A stretch of DNA of 64,000 nt from Plasmopara viticola (Eukaryota; Oomycota; Peronosporomycetes; Peronosporales; Peronosporaceae). Position numbers and translations under genes: made by a program. Positions within the stretch are counted from its first letter, which is position 1. Each line of letters opens with the position of its first letter. Of the stretch, positions 1-12,015 are shown piece by piece. The notes under the pieces were generated by a model. That model saw nothing but the letters and a program-made list of their open reading frames with translations. It was not told the DNA's origin and searched no databases. The stretch spans positions 124,001 through 188,000 of the forward strand of contig MBPM02000054.1 of assembly GCA_001695595.3 (NCBI GenBank). The letters are read 5' to 3'.

Positions 1-399
1 CAATCACATCAAGTCGCCACACAACCTTTGAACAAGAAACCGCTTTCGGCGAATCCCAAAGTATTTGATTGGCATGCGTACGTAGACGTGCCGGAGGAAT
101 AGTTCATCAAGTTTGACGATCAGTCAGTTTATTGACGGCGCCTAGGGTACTAGGATCGTAAGGAGAACGAATTAGTATGAGGGACCGGACAGTGGTTGCA
201 AGTCGTTTGTTAGTCGTTGGAGACGAAGTTATAGGTGGTGTTCACTCAAGATGAGGAACAGACGGACCAAGATTCGTTGTAGTTAGATCAAGAATACAAA
301 AAGTGAGAGTGCGAGGCTGCGCGGATAACAAATTTAAAAGCCTAGTATAAAACAAAGCCCTCGGATACAGCTGCTAGGAACAGCCACATGAGCGAAGAT

Positions 400-1250
400 C
401 AAGCGGCAGAGTTTAAAGCAACAGAGCCGCTCATGTTCACTTGTGGTTGCAAGTAAAATTTTCAAAATGGCTTTTGTTGTGCATGTAGTGAAAAAAATGC
501 CAGCATGTCCAAGACAGCGATGAAATTCTCCAACTCGTTTTAGCAGAAAGAGGCGTGTAATGCAAACATGGAGTCACTTCGGAAGCACGGGACGTGCACT
601 CTTGTGACGCTGACGAAGGGATGCAAGAAGATTGGCAATCGATATTTTTATTGATCAAAAATAGCCAAGAAGGAGAGATTATGCAACTCGAGATATGACA
701 GGTGGCTAAGGAAGCTTAAATAAGGATAGTATCGACAAGGACGAGGTATTTGCGCCGATACCTCGATTAACGTTCTGCTCAGTCTGGCGATCAAGTGGAT
801 TCTCGCGATGTTCCAAATTAATATTTAGACTTTCTCCCTTGATAGGTTGCTAGACAAAGACATAAACATGGCACAGCCATACGACTGCACATCCAAAGAG
901 TACTCGGATTATGTGTATCAGCTTAAGCGCTCTCGTTACTGTTTGATAAAGCATATACGAAACCATTGACTTTCTAATGATTAAAATCGGTATAGAGAAG
1001 GGAGAAGCTGATCATTGCAATTACGACAAACAGGACCACCAAAAAAAGATGTTTGTGGCGTTGTCGACAGCAATGTGTCCCTCACAGGTAACAAGAATAA
1101 GCATTTCAGAACCAAGCTCTGTCAACTTTCTATTCCTCTTTGAGACTCATTTAATAATAAATGACAATTTGGCCACGATTGTGGCAGGCTTATTGCAGAG
1201 AATGAATTTACAGTAAATGGCGAATTTCGCCATAAGTGGAGTTTCGGCAG
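400..1250 (+). pseudogene. Ty1/copia reverse transcriptase relic
   Basis: This is a decayed copy of the copia polyprotein reverse transcriptase, the enzyme that copies element RNA into DNA. Reading across frames gives recognisable blocks in the right order. Near 568-640 there is MESLRKHGT followed by TLVTLTKG and KKIGNR, matching the entry to copia RT. Near 780-850 a stretch resembles the hydrophobic block before the first catalytic aspartate. At 854-950 come DKDINMAQP and YVYQLKRSRYCL, and from 977 IKIGIEKGEADHC and KQDHQKKMFVAL. Stops and frame changes separate the blocks and the catalytic YVDD box is not intact, so it cannot be functional. Bases 1-400 may be the upstream part of the same polyprotein, but I cannot match them. 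Confidence 0.72.
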
Positions 1251-2639
1251 ACTCCCATACACTTCACCACAGACCGGAAGTCACCCTTTACCTCATCAAC
1301 ATAGCCGAGGACTATTGGAACCGCACAGCTCAATGAACACTAGTCCTGTGAGCCTCCCTCTACCATGCTGACCAAAACTCGGCATTTAATGCCTTTTTTC
1401 TCAAACTTTTAAAAGAGCAAGTTTAACGGAACATATGCACTGCTCATCCATGCAGACTGTGACAGCCACCCTTAGAGTGGGGATTACCGGCCTTCCTAGC
1501 TACCCAAATGCTACAAATAATAGGCGCCGTCCGAGCATCCTTGTGACGACTCGGCTCGCCGCAGTCGAATGAGCAGGGCTTAGTCTATATTAATGAGAGC
1601 ACCCGTCCTCTCTACTCTCAATGGCTTAGACTAATGAAAAGTAGTCTTTGGACAGAGAGTACGCGAAATTATAGTCAATTAAGTTGCTTTCTGACAGTAT
1701 AGCGTGCTTACACCGTTATGTCGTGTGGTATGCAAAAACTGTGAGCTTGGCTTTTGGCTTGAGAATCAAGTGCAGACTCGAAAGGAAAGAATCGGAGTAT
1801 ATTGGGTCATGGTGTCATAATATTTCAGAGCCAGACACATTGACATCCATTACTCGCATTGTATCTAAGTATAGAGCAAAGGTCAGAGACCTAAACTCAC
1901 AAGCCCTACCTGCAAGTAGCTACGGCAAATCTGCTGCACATAATTAGCCAGCCGTGGGACCTGACATTGCTTCTTTACAGCCGGCTAGGTGAAATAAACA
2001 AAGTTTACTAATCGATTACCCTCTTTTATGGAACAATATCCAGCATAGTCATTTTTGATATTGCGCATGCAGCAGCGGTCATAAGACAGTCTGCTCTTTT
2101 CTATTAGCTTCTTGGTACTAAGCACTGTCTTTTAATTGATGTTCAGAACATCACTTGACTTGTGTCACACAATATGGTACTACAACCAACTATTTCAACA
2201 CGCAATGGATCCGTGTAGATCTTTTCTTATCATCCCCTCATTAGAATGAGGTAATCGCCCGATTCAAATCAACTCTGCTCAAAATTAAAGCAGGTTAGAC
2301 ATAATGTCTTTGGGTCATATTTAAGAAGTGCAGTCCCCGTTAGGGTACCTCTTTCCGGAACATATACAACGGTCATGTTATATGTTACTTCAATATTAAT
2401 ATACTGGATTGCTTAAGCGCTTTAAAAATTTGAAACAAAGATAGCTTTTTGCTGTATGCAATAAATAGATCTTTGACGGTTTCCACAGTCAGTCGACCAA
2501 GTTGAGGATAGAACTTCTTTTGCAAGCAGCGAAGCATTAAGTTTCCTGTATTGCCTCTGCCTTGCTAATCAAATCAATTGTCTCTGTGTTTAGCTTGTAG
2601 CTGCTGTATTTGATTATACATCCTATAGGCTATGGAACG
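1251..2639. other. Intergenic, probable retroelement debris
   Basis: No gene is supported. The stretch follows the copia RT relic and probably holds its decayed 3' part. Open frames here are short or rely on non-ATG starts. Confidence 0.4.
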
Positions 2640-3440
2640 CTTACGCTAGGTTGGGGTGAACAAAAACTATATCAGTCTGTGCAACTTTTGCGGTATAAGA
2701 AATGGAAAGGCTCTCATCACCGACAATCTACTTTGGCTTACACTGTGACCAGCTAAAATCGTCAAAAAGTGTAGCTATTTGTCGGTAAGCGCCGCTGAAT
2801 GATATTCGTGAAATTGTCGACGTAAAGTCGTATGTGATAACTTGTGCACGAGAATGTTGTGGATCTAAAGTCTGAGTTAAAAAAATAGGTCAAACGCCAT
2901 TTCGTTTGAATGTGTAAACTATACACACCAATTTTTTGCCCATCGGCAAACACAACCCGTGCAAAAGATATCACCCAAGGTTATTTTAAATATGTTTGTC
3001 AATTGAATCATTAAATTTTGAAAGAGATCGGGCTAGTAAAGCTTGTGGATTGACTTAGTGTTTATCGGATGTAATACGACAATCTATCAAATTACAAGCT
3101 AGAGTAGTATGAAGTAATTTGCAGCGTAGTAAGTCATGGCCATTTGCTTGAACCAATACGCCAAAGAGGATTCTTCATGCTTTTTTTCTTTCCTCTCTTC
3201 ACGGTCGCTTTTGGCCGCATTTGCGGCTTTTCGTACACTTGTTCGTTTTCTCTCAACCTTTGCTTGGCTTTTAAATAAGCGCAAGCTCGCTAAATGTAAG
3301 AGTTCATGTTGCGGAGTTGACAGATATGATCATTATAGTAAGTGCAAGCGACAAGTTCTTGCGATTTGTGTTGCTCTTTGCTGTGGTTCCAGTCTAAAAT
3401 TACCGAGTCATTTTAAAGTAAACGTTGCGTAGATATCTAC
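2640..3440 (-). repeat. Diverged dispersed repeat, copy A
   Basis: This stretch aligns without large gaps to about 23840-24600. The clearest block is at about 3110-3170, sharing TTTGCAGCGTAGTAA and the CCAAAGAG segment. Another pairs ATCGGCAAA at about 2941 with ATCGGCAAAT at about 24145. In both copies the minus strand gives similar lysine- and arginine-rich translations (for example DREERKEKKHEE here, NNRRERRGY in copy B), so the ancestor was probably a coding transposon or a duplicated gene read on the minus strand. I do not recognise the protein. Confidence 0.55.
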
Positions 3441-5967
3441 AAGCAAATTATAATTTCTACCGCAGAGCCCGATATCACCGTCACTCAGGAAGCGGTAATG
3501 ACTATTTAATGCAAATTGGCGCTCGTCGTTAAGCTTGGTGAGTATTGATTTCAGCAATTTATTTGTGAGAGCGACGTACTTTGGCTATGAATTGAACAAG
3601 TTCCGTAACACGCAAAATTGTTTACCCATCTATCATCAAGCGTTCGTTAGATGAGAAAACATAGAATACAATTCGCCCAAAGCAGAAACGCAATATGTTT
3701 TTATATGCGTCAGTCACCAATTTTCGTCTCATTCTTAACAGATAGAAGCGACACACAATAAACAAACGCTTTTACCGGCTGTTACCTTTACGTCAAATCC
3801 GCATATATTTGTTTTTATATAATGCATTTGTGGAAACTCGGGGTAATTCCGAAATATTACTGCTATTCCGGTAAGTAACGGTCGTTTTTCCCTGATCACA
3901 TCGCACTCGAAGTGTCAATAAAATTCGCCCGCATCAAATTCTGTCCACTTCCTTAAAGAGGATTAATATCGATGTCATCTCTCAAGTGCAAGATTATGCC
4001 TTTTCGCACCTGAAGCATCTGTAAGAACCTCTTTAGAATTGTTTCGAGGAATGCTTTCTCAAGGCTATCCGTAATACTTGTGAGAGTACCAACACACGCC
4101 ATACAAAGGTACCGCAGCACGAAAGGAAGCCAACAGCGACGGCAGCGCACGGCATTACCCGTGCGTACAGCCATCCAAATTCATATCCCATCTACTAAGC
4201 AAATCGTACCAATCGGCAGCTAGCACTGCTTACCTTAAATCCACTTCGTGTAAGTACTATCACTACAATTTACTATACAATAAGTGCGTGCCATTCCGGC
4301 TACTTCATTCTAATATGCATTCCACTATGATAAACAGAAATTTGCATGGATGTATGTGACGGGTCGCAAAGCAGAGCCAACGTTTTCCATTAATTGTTGT
4401 ATTCCTGTTGCTAGACGCCTAAAATTAATTGTGATATCTGGTACACGATAAGCACCTTAATGGAAAAAGTATCGGTTTGCATATATTTAGATTTACAAGA
4501 TTTTTAAAAAGCGTCTTTGCCTAAATTGCAGTTATGAAAATATAGTCGCTAACAAAATTAGAAGCATTTATAACACATCAGTGTTGTATTTGAATGTATA
4601 AGTCATCAAACTGCAATCTATTGCACACTTTAATCTCTGGAGACCGAGGATCGCAAACAGTCACTCGCTGGAAACCCATGTTTTTCTTGCATGCCTCATT
4701 TACTATGGAACTGTGTGACCCAGTCCACCTGGTAGAATTTTCAGCCAGTCATACACCTGCACGCATGCACATTAAAGTGTACTTTTGCATCAAATCGGGA
4801 TAACTACTTCTATTGAACGCGAAGTTTGCGCTGCCAACACTTGCTGGGCCGAAGGAGGCGGCTCAATTTGCGACACTACCTACTGCCAAGCAGCTTAATC
4901 GCGTTACAGTGGGTCGGACCCTAGGAGCAAGAATTTATGTTCATATAAAAGGCAGCTCGAGCATTGAAAGCTCCGGGAACTTCTATGATCTATAGCTTAG
5001 GAATTCCAATCTTAGATAAGACAAGAAAACTTTAAAGCTGTGAGCCAAATGTCACTATTTGAGTGGCCATAGCTGCAGGCGGTTTAGTGTTTGAGTTGCT
5101 TAAAGTCCTACACATAAGAGTCTGTGGGCACTCATTGTGAGGCCACTTCACCTCTGCATATCATATCCAATTAACACATAAGCACCAACTAAGAGCAACG
5201 TTCCTTCCGACAAATCTTGAACTTCGTCTGATCTCACGACTGCAACGAACAAAGTTGCAAACGAAATGCCCAAGGACGTTGGTAGCTTTAACTACTATTA
5301 ACTCGCTCTTTGGTCGAGGCCAAATGACTGTAGACTCACCTTACAGAGCCACACGTAGGCTCACTTCCCCGGAATGCCGTTGATGGGCAGCTATTTATCC
5401 TACAGATGGTGCCCGGTGTCCTGCTGACTCGTGCCTAGTTTTATAAACATGAGCGCTGCAAACCAAAGTAAATTTGCTGATGTGGCTACGACAAGCAAGG
5501 GTGCATGATTTGTGTCGCTTTAGTGAACCTTCATTTCGCTTTAAGCCTTTGAAAAACCCCTAAATATTAATAGTCAAGCAAATACTGCTCACCAGTAAGG
5601 ATAAGGCGCCCTCCTGGATAGGAAGTCAGTTCTTATAGCTTAGATTATTAAGGAATGGCAGCTCTCAGAGAGGACACTTTTAGCGGTGGACTGCCAGTTG
5701 GCAAGCGATTGTGATCCATCAAAAAGCGGATTGATTAGAAAAGAGCAACCGAATTGAGTTCGTATTTTTTAACAAACAAATTGTTGAGCTGTAGAGTCTT
5801 TAGGGTCGACATCGATCTGGCAATACATTAACCTCATGCTGTCAAAATTCTAAGAAATTAGAGTCTGGCAGCTTGGAGTCAGTAATTGTCTCTAACATAG
5901 ACAAGTAATCTTGATCCTGGGCTTGCTATAGCAGCAAAATCACAAGCTCTAAATTGATTGATAATGC
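3441..5967. other. Intergenic, nothing recognised
   Basis: AT-rich sequence with short open frames on both strands. None shows a signal peptide, known domain or recognisable transposon motif. Confidence 0.4.
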
Positions 5968-6009
5968 AGGACCATAGGTGTAGGACCATAGGTGTAGGAC
6001 CATAGGTGT
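5968..6009 (+). repeat. Three perfect 14-bp tandem repeats
   Basis: The unit AGGACCATAGGTGT occurs three times head to tail with no mismatch at 5968, 5982 and 5996. It is a minisatellite-like expansion with no gene around it. Confidence 0.95.
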
Positions 6010-7977
6010 CGGCCAACTAATCCCGCTCAACAGGGCTCTAATCTACTTGCGTATGGCATTTTTCTAAGAAATCAGAGTAGCCACACGTTCGAAAAAAAAC
6101 AAAAGGTATCAAAAAAATAAAGAAATACGCGATGATTGACGTAACGACGGCTTTAAAACCTTTCCTGGTGAATTATCAAGCTCCGCTCAGAGAACCGAAC
6201 GCTGATGACGCTGGAAATAGCGGTTGAGCTTACACAGCAGGGGACATGCAATAAGCTAGATTAACTTATCGTGAGCGACCATGTACCTTAAAAGGGGAAC
6301 GACGCGAGCATCAAACTGCAATTTTAAAATGATTCATTAATTACAATATATGTGTGTGCCTCTATTGCATATAAACAACTTAGTTCATTGTGCCTATTTG
6401 CAGAGATTACATCTGATTAGGTACTTCTCGGTAAACTTAGGTATACAAACTGGTGTCTATCCGATAGGCTGCCTGTCTTGCACCAGAGTCACCAATTTAA
6501 GGTTCCTTTAAAAATAGGATTAGCTCTTAACCCGTTATTTACCGGCCTGTAGCATCCTCCCCTGATAGAAGAGAGACATTTATCCCGTTTTTGACATATA
6601 TATGCGCACGAGGAAGTTTCACGCTTCTTCGGCGTAGGAGAGATTCCCTGGTAGGCCACGGATGATAAAACAGCTCCATGAGAAAACCAGAAAAAGCGGC
6701 ATATTACTTACAAATACAAATTTACCACCTGGCAAAATATAGACGGCTAATGAATTTAAACCTCCAACACGAAGAGGTGTTGAACAAATCTAGTTATTTC
6801 TAATAGGCGTCGGTCCTGGCTTTGCATGTGCGAAAGTAAATGGAATAGCTATCTTTGCTTTTCATCAAAGCATTTACGTTGTGGCTTTGAACTTCGTCAA
6901 TGCACAAGCAAGTCGAGGACTTTGTGTCGAAGACACATATCTCAAAAATACGTACGAGACAAAAAGGCAAATTACCAAGACAATCGATATATATATTTGG
7001 ACATCAAGAAAAGAAAGAACAAGTCAAAATTTCAAACTCAAATTCGTTACTACCTTAAAAATCTACCTACAAAATGTACCACTGCTGTCTCTTAGAGTTA
7101 AATATGCCTGGGCTTCATATGACCAGTTACAGACATTACCAAAAGGCTTGGCATGTACGCTTGCGATTTTAAGCACCCCCGTTGCTAAATGTGAGCTTAC
7201 GCAAGCACTAATCCTGTCAAACTTCTTAAGATCCCGGACGTGAGTTAGCTAAAGCAATATATAAAGAAGGCTGTAGAATGAGGATACTATGACCAAGGTG
7301 CTGCTGTCTGATGTATCTTATGGTGGAGATGTGGCAAGACCTCACCGCTGCAGTGAGGGTCCTCGGCACGCTCGCGGCCGACTTGTGTTTGACACACGGG
7401 TTAGCACTCAGGCATGTTCCTAGCCAAGGTTTGATATTTCTCGGTGGCGGCTCAGTCTTTTCTACTTCTTGATGGGTTAGTTGACTCTACGCTGATTACA
7501 CCCCAGGTGGGTACAAGATAGTGGATACAAATTAGGCTCTAAGACTTTCTTTGTTTGTAGTCGCGCTGAATATTGACAAATTGGAACAATACTTCGTTAA
7601 CTTTCTTGGATGATACACTAGCAAAAAAACGCAAAGATGTCCAACGGAAATTAAAGAAAGATAGAATGCCGTTCGCAAAGAGTTCTCACTGTGTTGCATA
7701 TGCCATTAAAACAACGCATCCTTTTAAATTTTGCTGTTTAAAAAAAAAGTATTATATCGCTTCAAAAAAAAGTTTCAAATTTTATCTTTATTAAATCTTT
7801 CGTTAGAATGTATAATCAAAATTTGGAGCTGTTGAAAAAGTGAGACCCGTTTTTTTAGTAAAACCCTTATAGAAATTTGCTGACATTTAGTATGCAATAA
7901 TATATAAAATATCGGGGACAGGTCCGACCTACAACCTTTTTAACCAATCGCCGTTCTCCTGCTACTTGATAGGAAAA
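6010..7977. other. Intergenic and 5' flank of the Codanin-like gene
   Basis: No supported gene lies here. An open stretch at 6881-7243 begins with GTG, not ATG, and has no recognisable domain. The last 200 bases are AT-rich with homopolymer A runs and presumably hold the promoter of the gene at 7978. I could not place a convincing initiator element. Confidence 0.4.
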
Positions 7978-10900
7978 ATGATAGCAAATGCGTCCGGCGT
8001 CCAGCTCTGGGCGGCTTTGCGTGGTCTCGCAGACACAGAGGTCGATCGCATTCAGACAATAATTCGCCTTTATCACTGCACCAATGCGTTCATGCTCCAG
8101 TCCCATTCACTACCTTCCATCAGCGATACAAACCAAGCCATTCCATTAAAACTTGGCGACAAGACGCAGCTTTGGCGCGTAGAAACCTTTGTGCACGTCT
8201 TTCTCGACTACCTACACCGTCAAGTGGAGCTTCATGCTCAATCGCAGGTTTCAGACGTGATTCAGCCATCGATTGCTCCCACCACGAGCTCCAGGAACGC
8301 CACTTTTGAGGACGAATTTCCACTTTTAAGGCCTGTCGAGACGAAACCAATCAAGCGTAGAATCACGACAACGCTTTTACCATCGAATAAAGCAACAGAG
8401 ATTGATCGATCGCTGCCAGCTACGATCGCCTTTTCTTCTTTAAACACATGCAATGACACATCTTCAGCGTGGTCCAAACACTCTTTGTTGGAAAAACGCT
8501 TGAATGCAACGCCTTGCATTGCAACTTCATCTGATGATACATCAGTCTGGGGATCCAACTGTCCGGCATCGGGTGCTAAAAACTCTGTAACACCGACGCA
8601 GCAAGAACATACAAGTGGAAAAGGTGAAATTAACAAAAAGATGGCTCCATCTCGACGTCAACAGCTTTCGAGACAAGGAATCGCGACAAGAGATCAAGCA
8701 TCGCCCTATTCGCAACGTGGGTTTCAAGAGAAGACTATAGCTTTGAACCAAGAGGCTAACGTCGCAGCTTCAACGACAATAAACAAGCTGATCTCGTCTC
8801 AGTCGGAAGCAGAGCTTGGCACTTTGTCGTCCGCTTTTTGCGTAAACAAACCAGCAGCCAAGCTGTATGGCTTTCTCCTTCGAGAGCGTTATGTCAAGAC
8901 GACATGTGTAGAATTGCAAGTTCTTGTGAGCTTGTTATACCGAGCTGATTGCTCGTCTTGCACTCCTTCGACTGGTCAGTCAGAGACACCAAGGGACTGT
9001 AGTCATCAAGCCGCCAGGTCCGAATTTTGTTGGCGGATCCATTGTCTCGCCTTTGCTTCAATTGTATTCAACGAGATCGAATCGCTTCTAAAGCATTTGA
9101 GCGTTGATTTGCTCCAACAATTCAAAGCCTGCCTCAATAAAGTTGAGAATTTTTGTCCCGATCTAGTGAAGCGATTGGAGCAAGAGGCTCACCGACGTGA
9201 AGAGCTTTGTGTGACTGAAAGTGCGCGACTTGGCTACCACTTGCCCGTCGAAATGAAAGCAAGTGCCGTCCGTGACTTTGCACTCCCATTCAACGAAGAA
9301 ATGGACTCGCGGTTGCATTATCGAACAGCTCGTGAAGCGATCTTGTACACCAATCGTGAAAAAGCGCGCGACCAATTGCTCCATTTGGTGCGCACGTTTC
9401 AAGAGCAATTGCAGAGTGTCGTGGGCTTTAACAATAAAGCGCTCGCAGCAGCCACGACTGCAGCACGCGCGTTGCTAAGAAACGTGTCGCTGGAAAATCG
9501 ATGGTGGTTTGCCAAGTTTTTTGTCCAGGAACTTGTGCAGATAGGTGCCAATCCCTTTGGTGAAAATGACAATGATCTCGTGGTAAAAATTCTGCAAGAT
9601 AAACTGGTTGGCCAGAATCCAGATCGACTACGGAAACTGCATCGACGCTTTTCCTGTCAAAACGTAACACCGCAAACGTCGCCACGTAGTGTCCACTTGA
9701 CCAGTAAAGCGCGAGGAAAAGGAATGCATGGCTTGCGGCAAGCGCGACACGAAAAGCTCGACGACGACGATGGCATGCAAGAGGACATGTCGACTTTACA
9801 CCGCCTCAAGCGCTTGTTCACCAACAATCAGCTTTTCTTCGCTCACTTTTTACACACGTGTGATAGTTATGCGTTTTCCGAACTGGTCAAGCGTCACTTG
9901 GAGCGTGAATTTGACACGATGCACGCTTGTCTGTCGGATCGAAAAGCATTTACGGAAATCGTGTTGAAATTGAAAGTTGTGGCCAAATTTCTCGGGTACC
10001 TCTGTTTCTCGCCTCAGTGGCCAGTGACGAGTGCAATTCGGCAATTATCAATGGAAAATGTCGCTTTGCAAGCGGTTGAGCAAGAGGGGATTCACACGTT
10101 TGAAACGAGACGGACTTTGGACGTGAAAGAGCTCGTGGAAGCCAGCATTCGGCACGGAAAGATGGCCAAGTGTATGCCGTGGCTGTGCGATTATTTGACC
10201 ATGTTGTCACTCGACACGTTCTCGTTACAAACAAGGTATTTCAAGCAACTGGTGGTGCTCTTGTATCTCTTGTATCGATCCGACCGTCTGACGGGTTTGG
10301 GTGAGACTGGATTGTACATTGCCATTCAACTTGAGCGTATTTTCAACGTGTTGCACGTGGATGGAAACGTGCTGCAAAGGCGCGAGTTTCAAAGAGAAGA
10401 CATGGCTCCATCACGTGAGATAGTTGAAATGCTTCAACAAAAGCAGGGAGCGGCAAGTCAAGAGACGACCAAGGACGAAGAGGAGGATGCAATGCCGTTT
10501 TTGTATAGTCAAGTGTTTGTCCAAAGTTGCGTCAGTGAACTCGAGGATTTGCGCGGATTTTTACAGACACGTGCGCAATGGACGCGTCAAAAAATATCCA
10601 TGAATTCGGGACGAACAGGGAGCCACTGTGCTACGCCACTACGCAAACTGCGTCCATTGCAAATCGTGAATGAAGGTGATGCAAGGGCCTCGTTTACGAT
10701 ACCGTCCGAGTCGTTTGACAGTCAAGTACTGCCAACGCTTGAAACTATTTCATCGGAATTGGATCAAGCAACCGATACGTTATCGGATGCCGTCTTTAAA
10801 TTGTATCCTCGATTAAAGAATATCGTCGACTTTGTAGTTGCTTCAGTGACGACAGACATTTGTGAACATGTTTTGAAAGTTATTGTCACGACGCAAGCGG

Positions 10901-12015
10901 ATGCTTTGGTACATCAGTGCAGCAAAGAGAGCACTTTTACTCGAGAAATGACGAGAGGAATCGCTCTGACGAGTCAAGCCACCACAGCGTGTGCTGCTCG
11001 AGCGTCATTTCAAAAGCTTTTGTCATCCAAGATTCGTGACGAGGCAAATCATGCGGTACGCACAGCGTTAGACACGGCGCTTCAATTAGGCCAAGAGCGC
11101 GTACGTGCCGCCCTTCCGGCATTCCTGCCGCCATTGGCCCATCCGACTTTTATCCAGTCGATTGTGCACGTGGCTATGCAGCGCACGCGTGGAGCTCTAG
11201 AAATGCTAGTGCCCAAGACTGCCCAGACGGAATTTGGTAAACGCGTGGCATTTTGGAAGAAAAGGATGGTAAAGGATACGGTCACGGTCTCCACCGATAG
11301 TGTGAGAACAACACTGACATCATCATGTACGAGGATGAACGTGCAAAAAGAACTTAGGCGAGTATCTGCCTTATTGTCGAAAAAGGTCGATGGGTACGAC
11401 TTTCAAGGAAATGGAGCAAAGTGGCAAGCGCAAGTGAAGGTGTTGTTGCAGGACGTGTTGCAATTCTCGGTCGTGCTTGATACATATGGCACCATGGCTC
11501 GTCAAGCATCGTCACTGGTACTGTGGGACGTGATTTGGCGTGCTGTCACATCTTGTCTCCAGTTTTTCGAGGCATCGTTGGATAACGTTGCCGAGTACCT
11601 TTTGTTCTTGAGCAAGCACGAGCGCGTCAACTTGATTGAATCTGATCTTGTAGAGCTGATTACTGGATTCGTGTCGCTGTTTCAAGTTGTTGTGCGTCTG
11701 AATGACCAAGCTGATGATGATCACGCTGCGTTCGGTCGGGTGCAGTCCCTTTTCATCTTTGTGCTGGATTATGTGACAAAATGGCCATCCAACCGACTTG
11801 ATCATGAAAACAAGGACCTTTTGGCGGCACAAAGCGCTGTTTGGATTACCTCATTGATTGTTTCCAACCTTCGGGTCGTGATTCTTGCGGCGCATGAGCA
11901 ATGTCGAATTGATGTAAACTGGAAGGAATATTGCACCTTTCTTCATTCTGAAAAGGCACATAAAGAATGGCGACGATGTATGATAGCTACCCAAGTCGCA
12001 ACGACAGCAATGTAA
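7978..12015 (+). CDS. Codanin-1-like protein
   Basis: A single exon encodes about 1345 residues. The first ATG is at 7978; the frame is open a little further upstream but only with a TTG. The middle and C-terminal parts resemble animal Codanin-1, a cytoplasmic negative regulator of the histone chaperone ASF1. Blocks supporting this are the segment around FAHFLHTCDSYAF (about residue 620), KVVAKFLGYLCFSP (about 665-680) and a long helical C-terminus with FVVASVTTDICEHVLK. Near the N-terminus is a DEFPLL motif (about 112-117), followed by a basic KRRITTTLL segment (about 126-134) that resembles the ASF1-binding B-domain motif of HIRA and CAF-1 p60. The 140-260 region is low complexity and probably disordered. 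The length is close to the family's usual size. The family call rests on motif reading from memory. Confidence 0.65.
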   Translation: MIANASGVQLWAALRGLADTEVDRIQTIIRLYHCTNAFMLQSHSLPSISDTNQAIPLKLGDKTQLWRVETFVHVFLDYLHRQVELHAQSQVSDVIQPSIAPTTSSRNATFEDEFPLLRPVETKPIKRRITTTLLPSNKATEIDRSLPATIAFSSLNTCNDTSSAWSKHSLLEKRLNATPCIATSSDDTSVWGSNCPASGAKNSVTPTQQEHTSGKGEINKKMAPSRRQQLSRQGIATRDQASPYSQRGFQEKTIALNQEANVAASTTINKLISSQSEAELGTLSSAFCVNKPAAKLYGFLLRERYVKTTCVELQVLVSLLYRADCSSCTPSTGQSETPRDCSHQAARSEFCWRIHCLAFASIVFNEIESLLKHLSVDLLQQFKACLNKVENFCPDLVKRLEQEAHRREELCVTESARLGYHLPVEMKASAVRDFALPFNEEMDSRLHYRTAREAILYTNREKARDQLLHLVRTFQEQLQSVVGFNNKALAAATTAARALLRNVSLENRWWFAKFFVQELVQIGANPFGENDNDLVVKILQDKLVGQNPDRLRKLHRRFSCQNVTPQTSPRSVHLTSKARGKGMHGLRQARHEKLDDDDGMQEDMSTLHRLKRLFTNNQLFFAHFLHTCDSYAFSELVKRHLEREFDTMHACLSDRKAFTEIVLKLKVVAKFLGYLCFSPQWPVTSAIRQLSMENVALQAVEQEGIHTFETRRTLDVKELVEASIRHGKMAKCMPWLCDYLTMLSLDTFSLQTRYFKQLVVLLYLLYRSDRLTGLGETGLYIAIQLERIFNVLHVDGNVLQRREFQREDMAPSREIVEMLQQKQGAASQETTKDEEEDAMPFLYSQVFVQSCVSELEDLRGFLQTRAQWTRQKISMNSGRTGSHCATPLRKLRPLQIVNEGDARASFTIPSESFDSQVLPTLETISSELDQATDTLSDAVFKLYPRLKNIVDFVVASVTTDICEHVLKVIVTTQADALVHQCSKESTFTREMTRGIALTSQATTACAARASFQKLLSSKIRDEANHAVRTALDTALQLGQERVRAALPAFLPPLAHPTFIQSIVHVAMQRTRGALEMLVPKTAQTEFGKRVAFWKKRMVKDTVTVSTDSVRTTLTSSCTRMNVQKELRRVSALLSKKVDGYDFQGNGAKWQAQVKVLLQDVLQFSVVLDTYGTMARQASSLVLWDVIWRAVTSCLQFFEASLDNVAEYLLFLSKHERVNLIESDLVELITGFVSLFQVVVRLNDQADDDHAAFGRVQSLFIFVLDYVTKWPSNRLDHENKDLLAAQSAVWITSLIVSNLRVVILAAHEQCRIDVNWKEYCTFLHSEKAHKEWRRCMIATQVATTAM

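Noticed and set aside
6826..7243. Two overlapping plus-strand frames of 89 and 120 residues
   Set aside because: They overlap in different frames, the longer begins with GTG, and the composition follows AT-rich DNA without domains.
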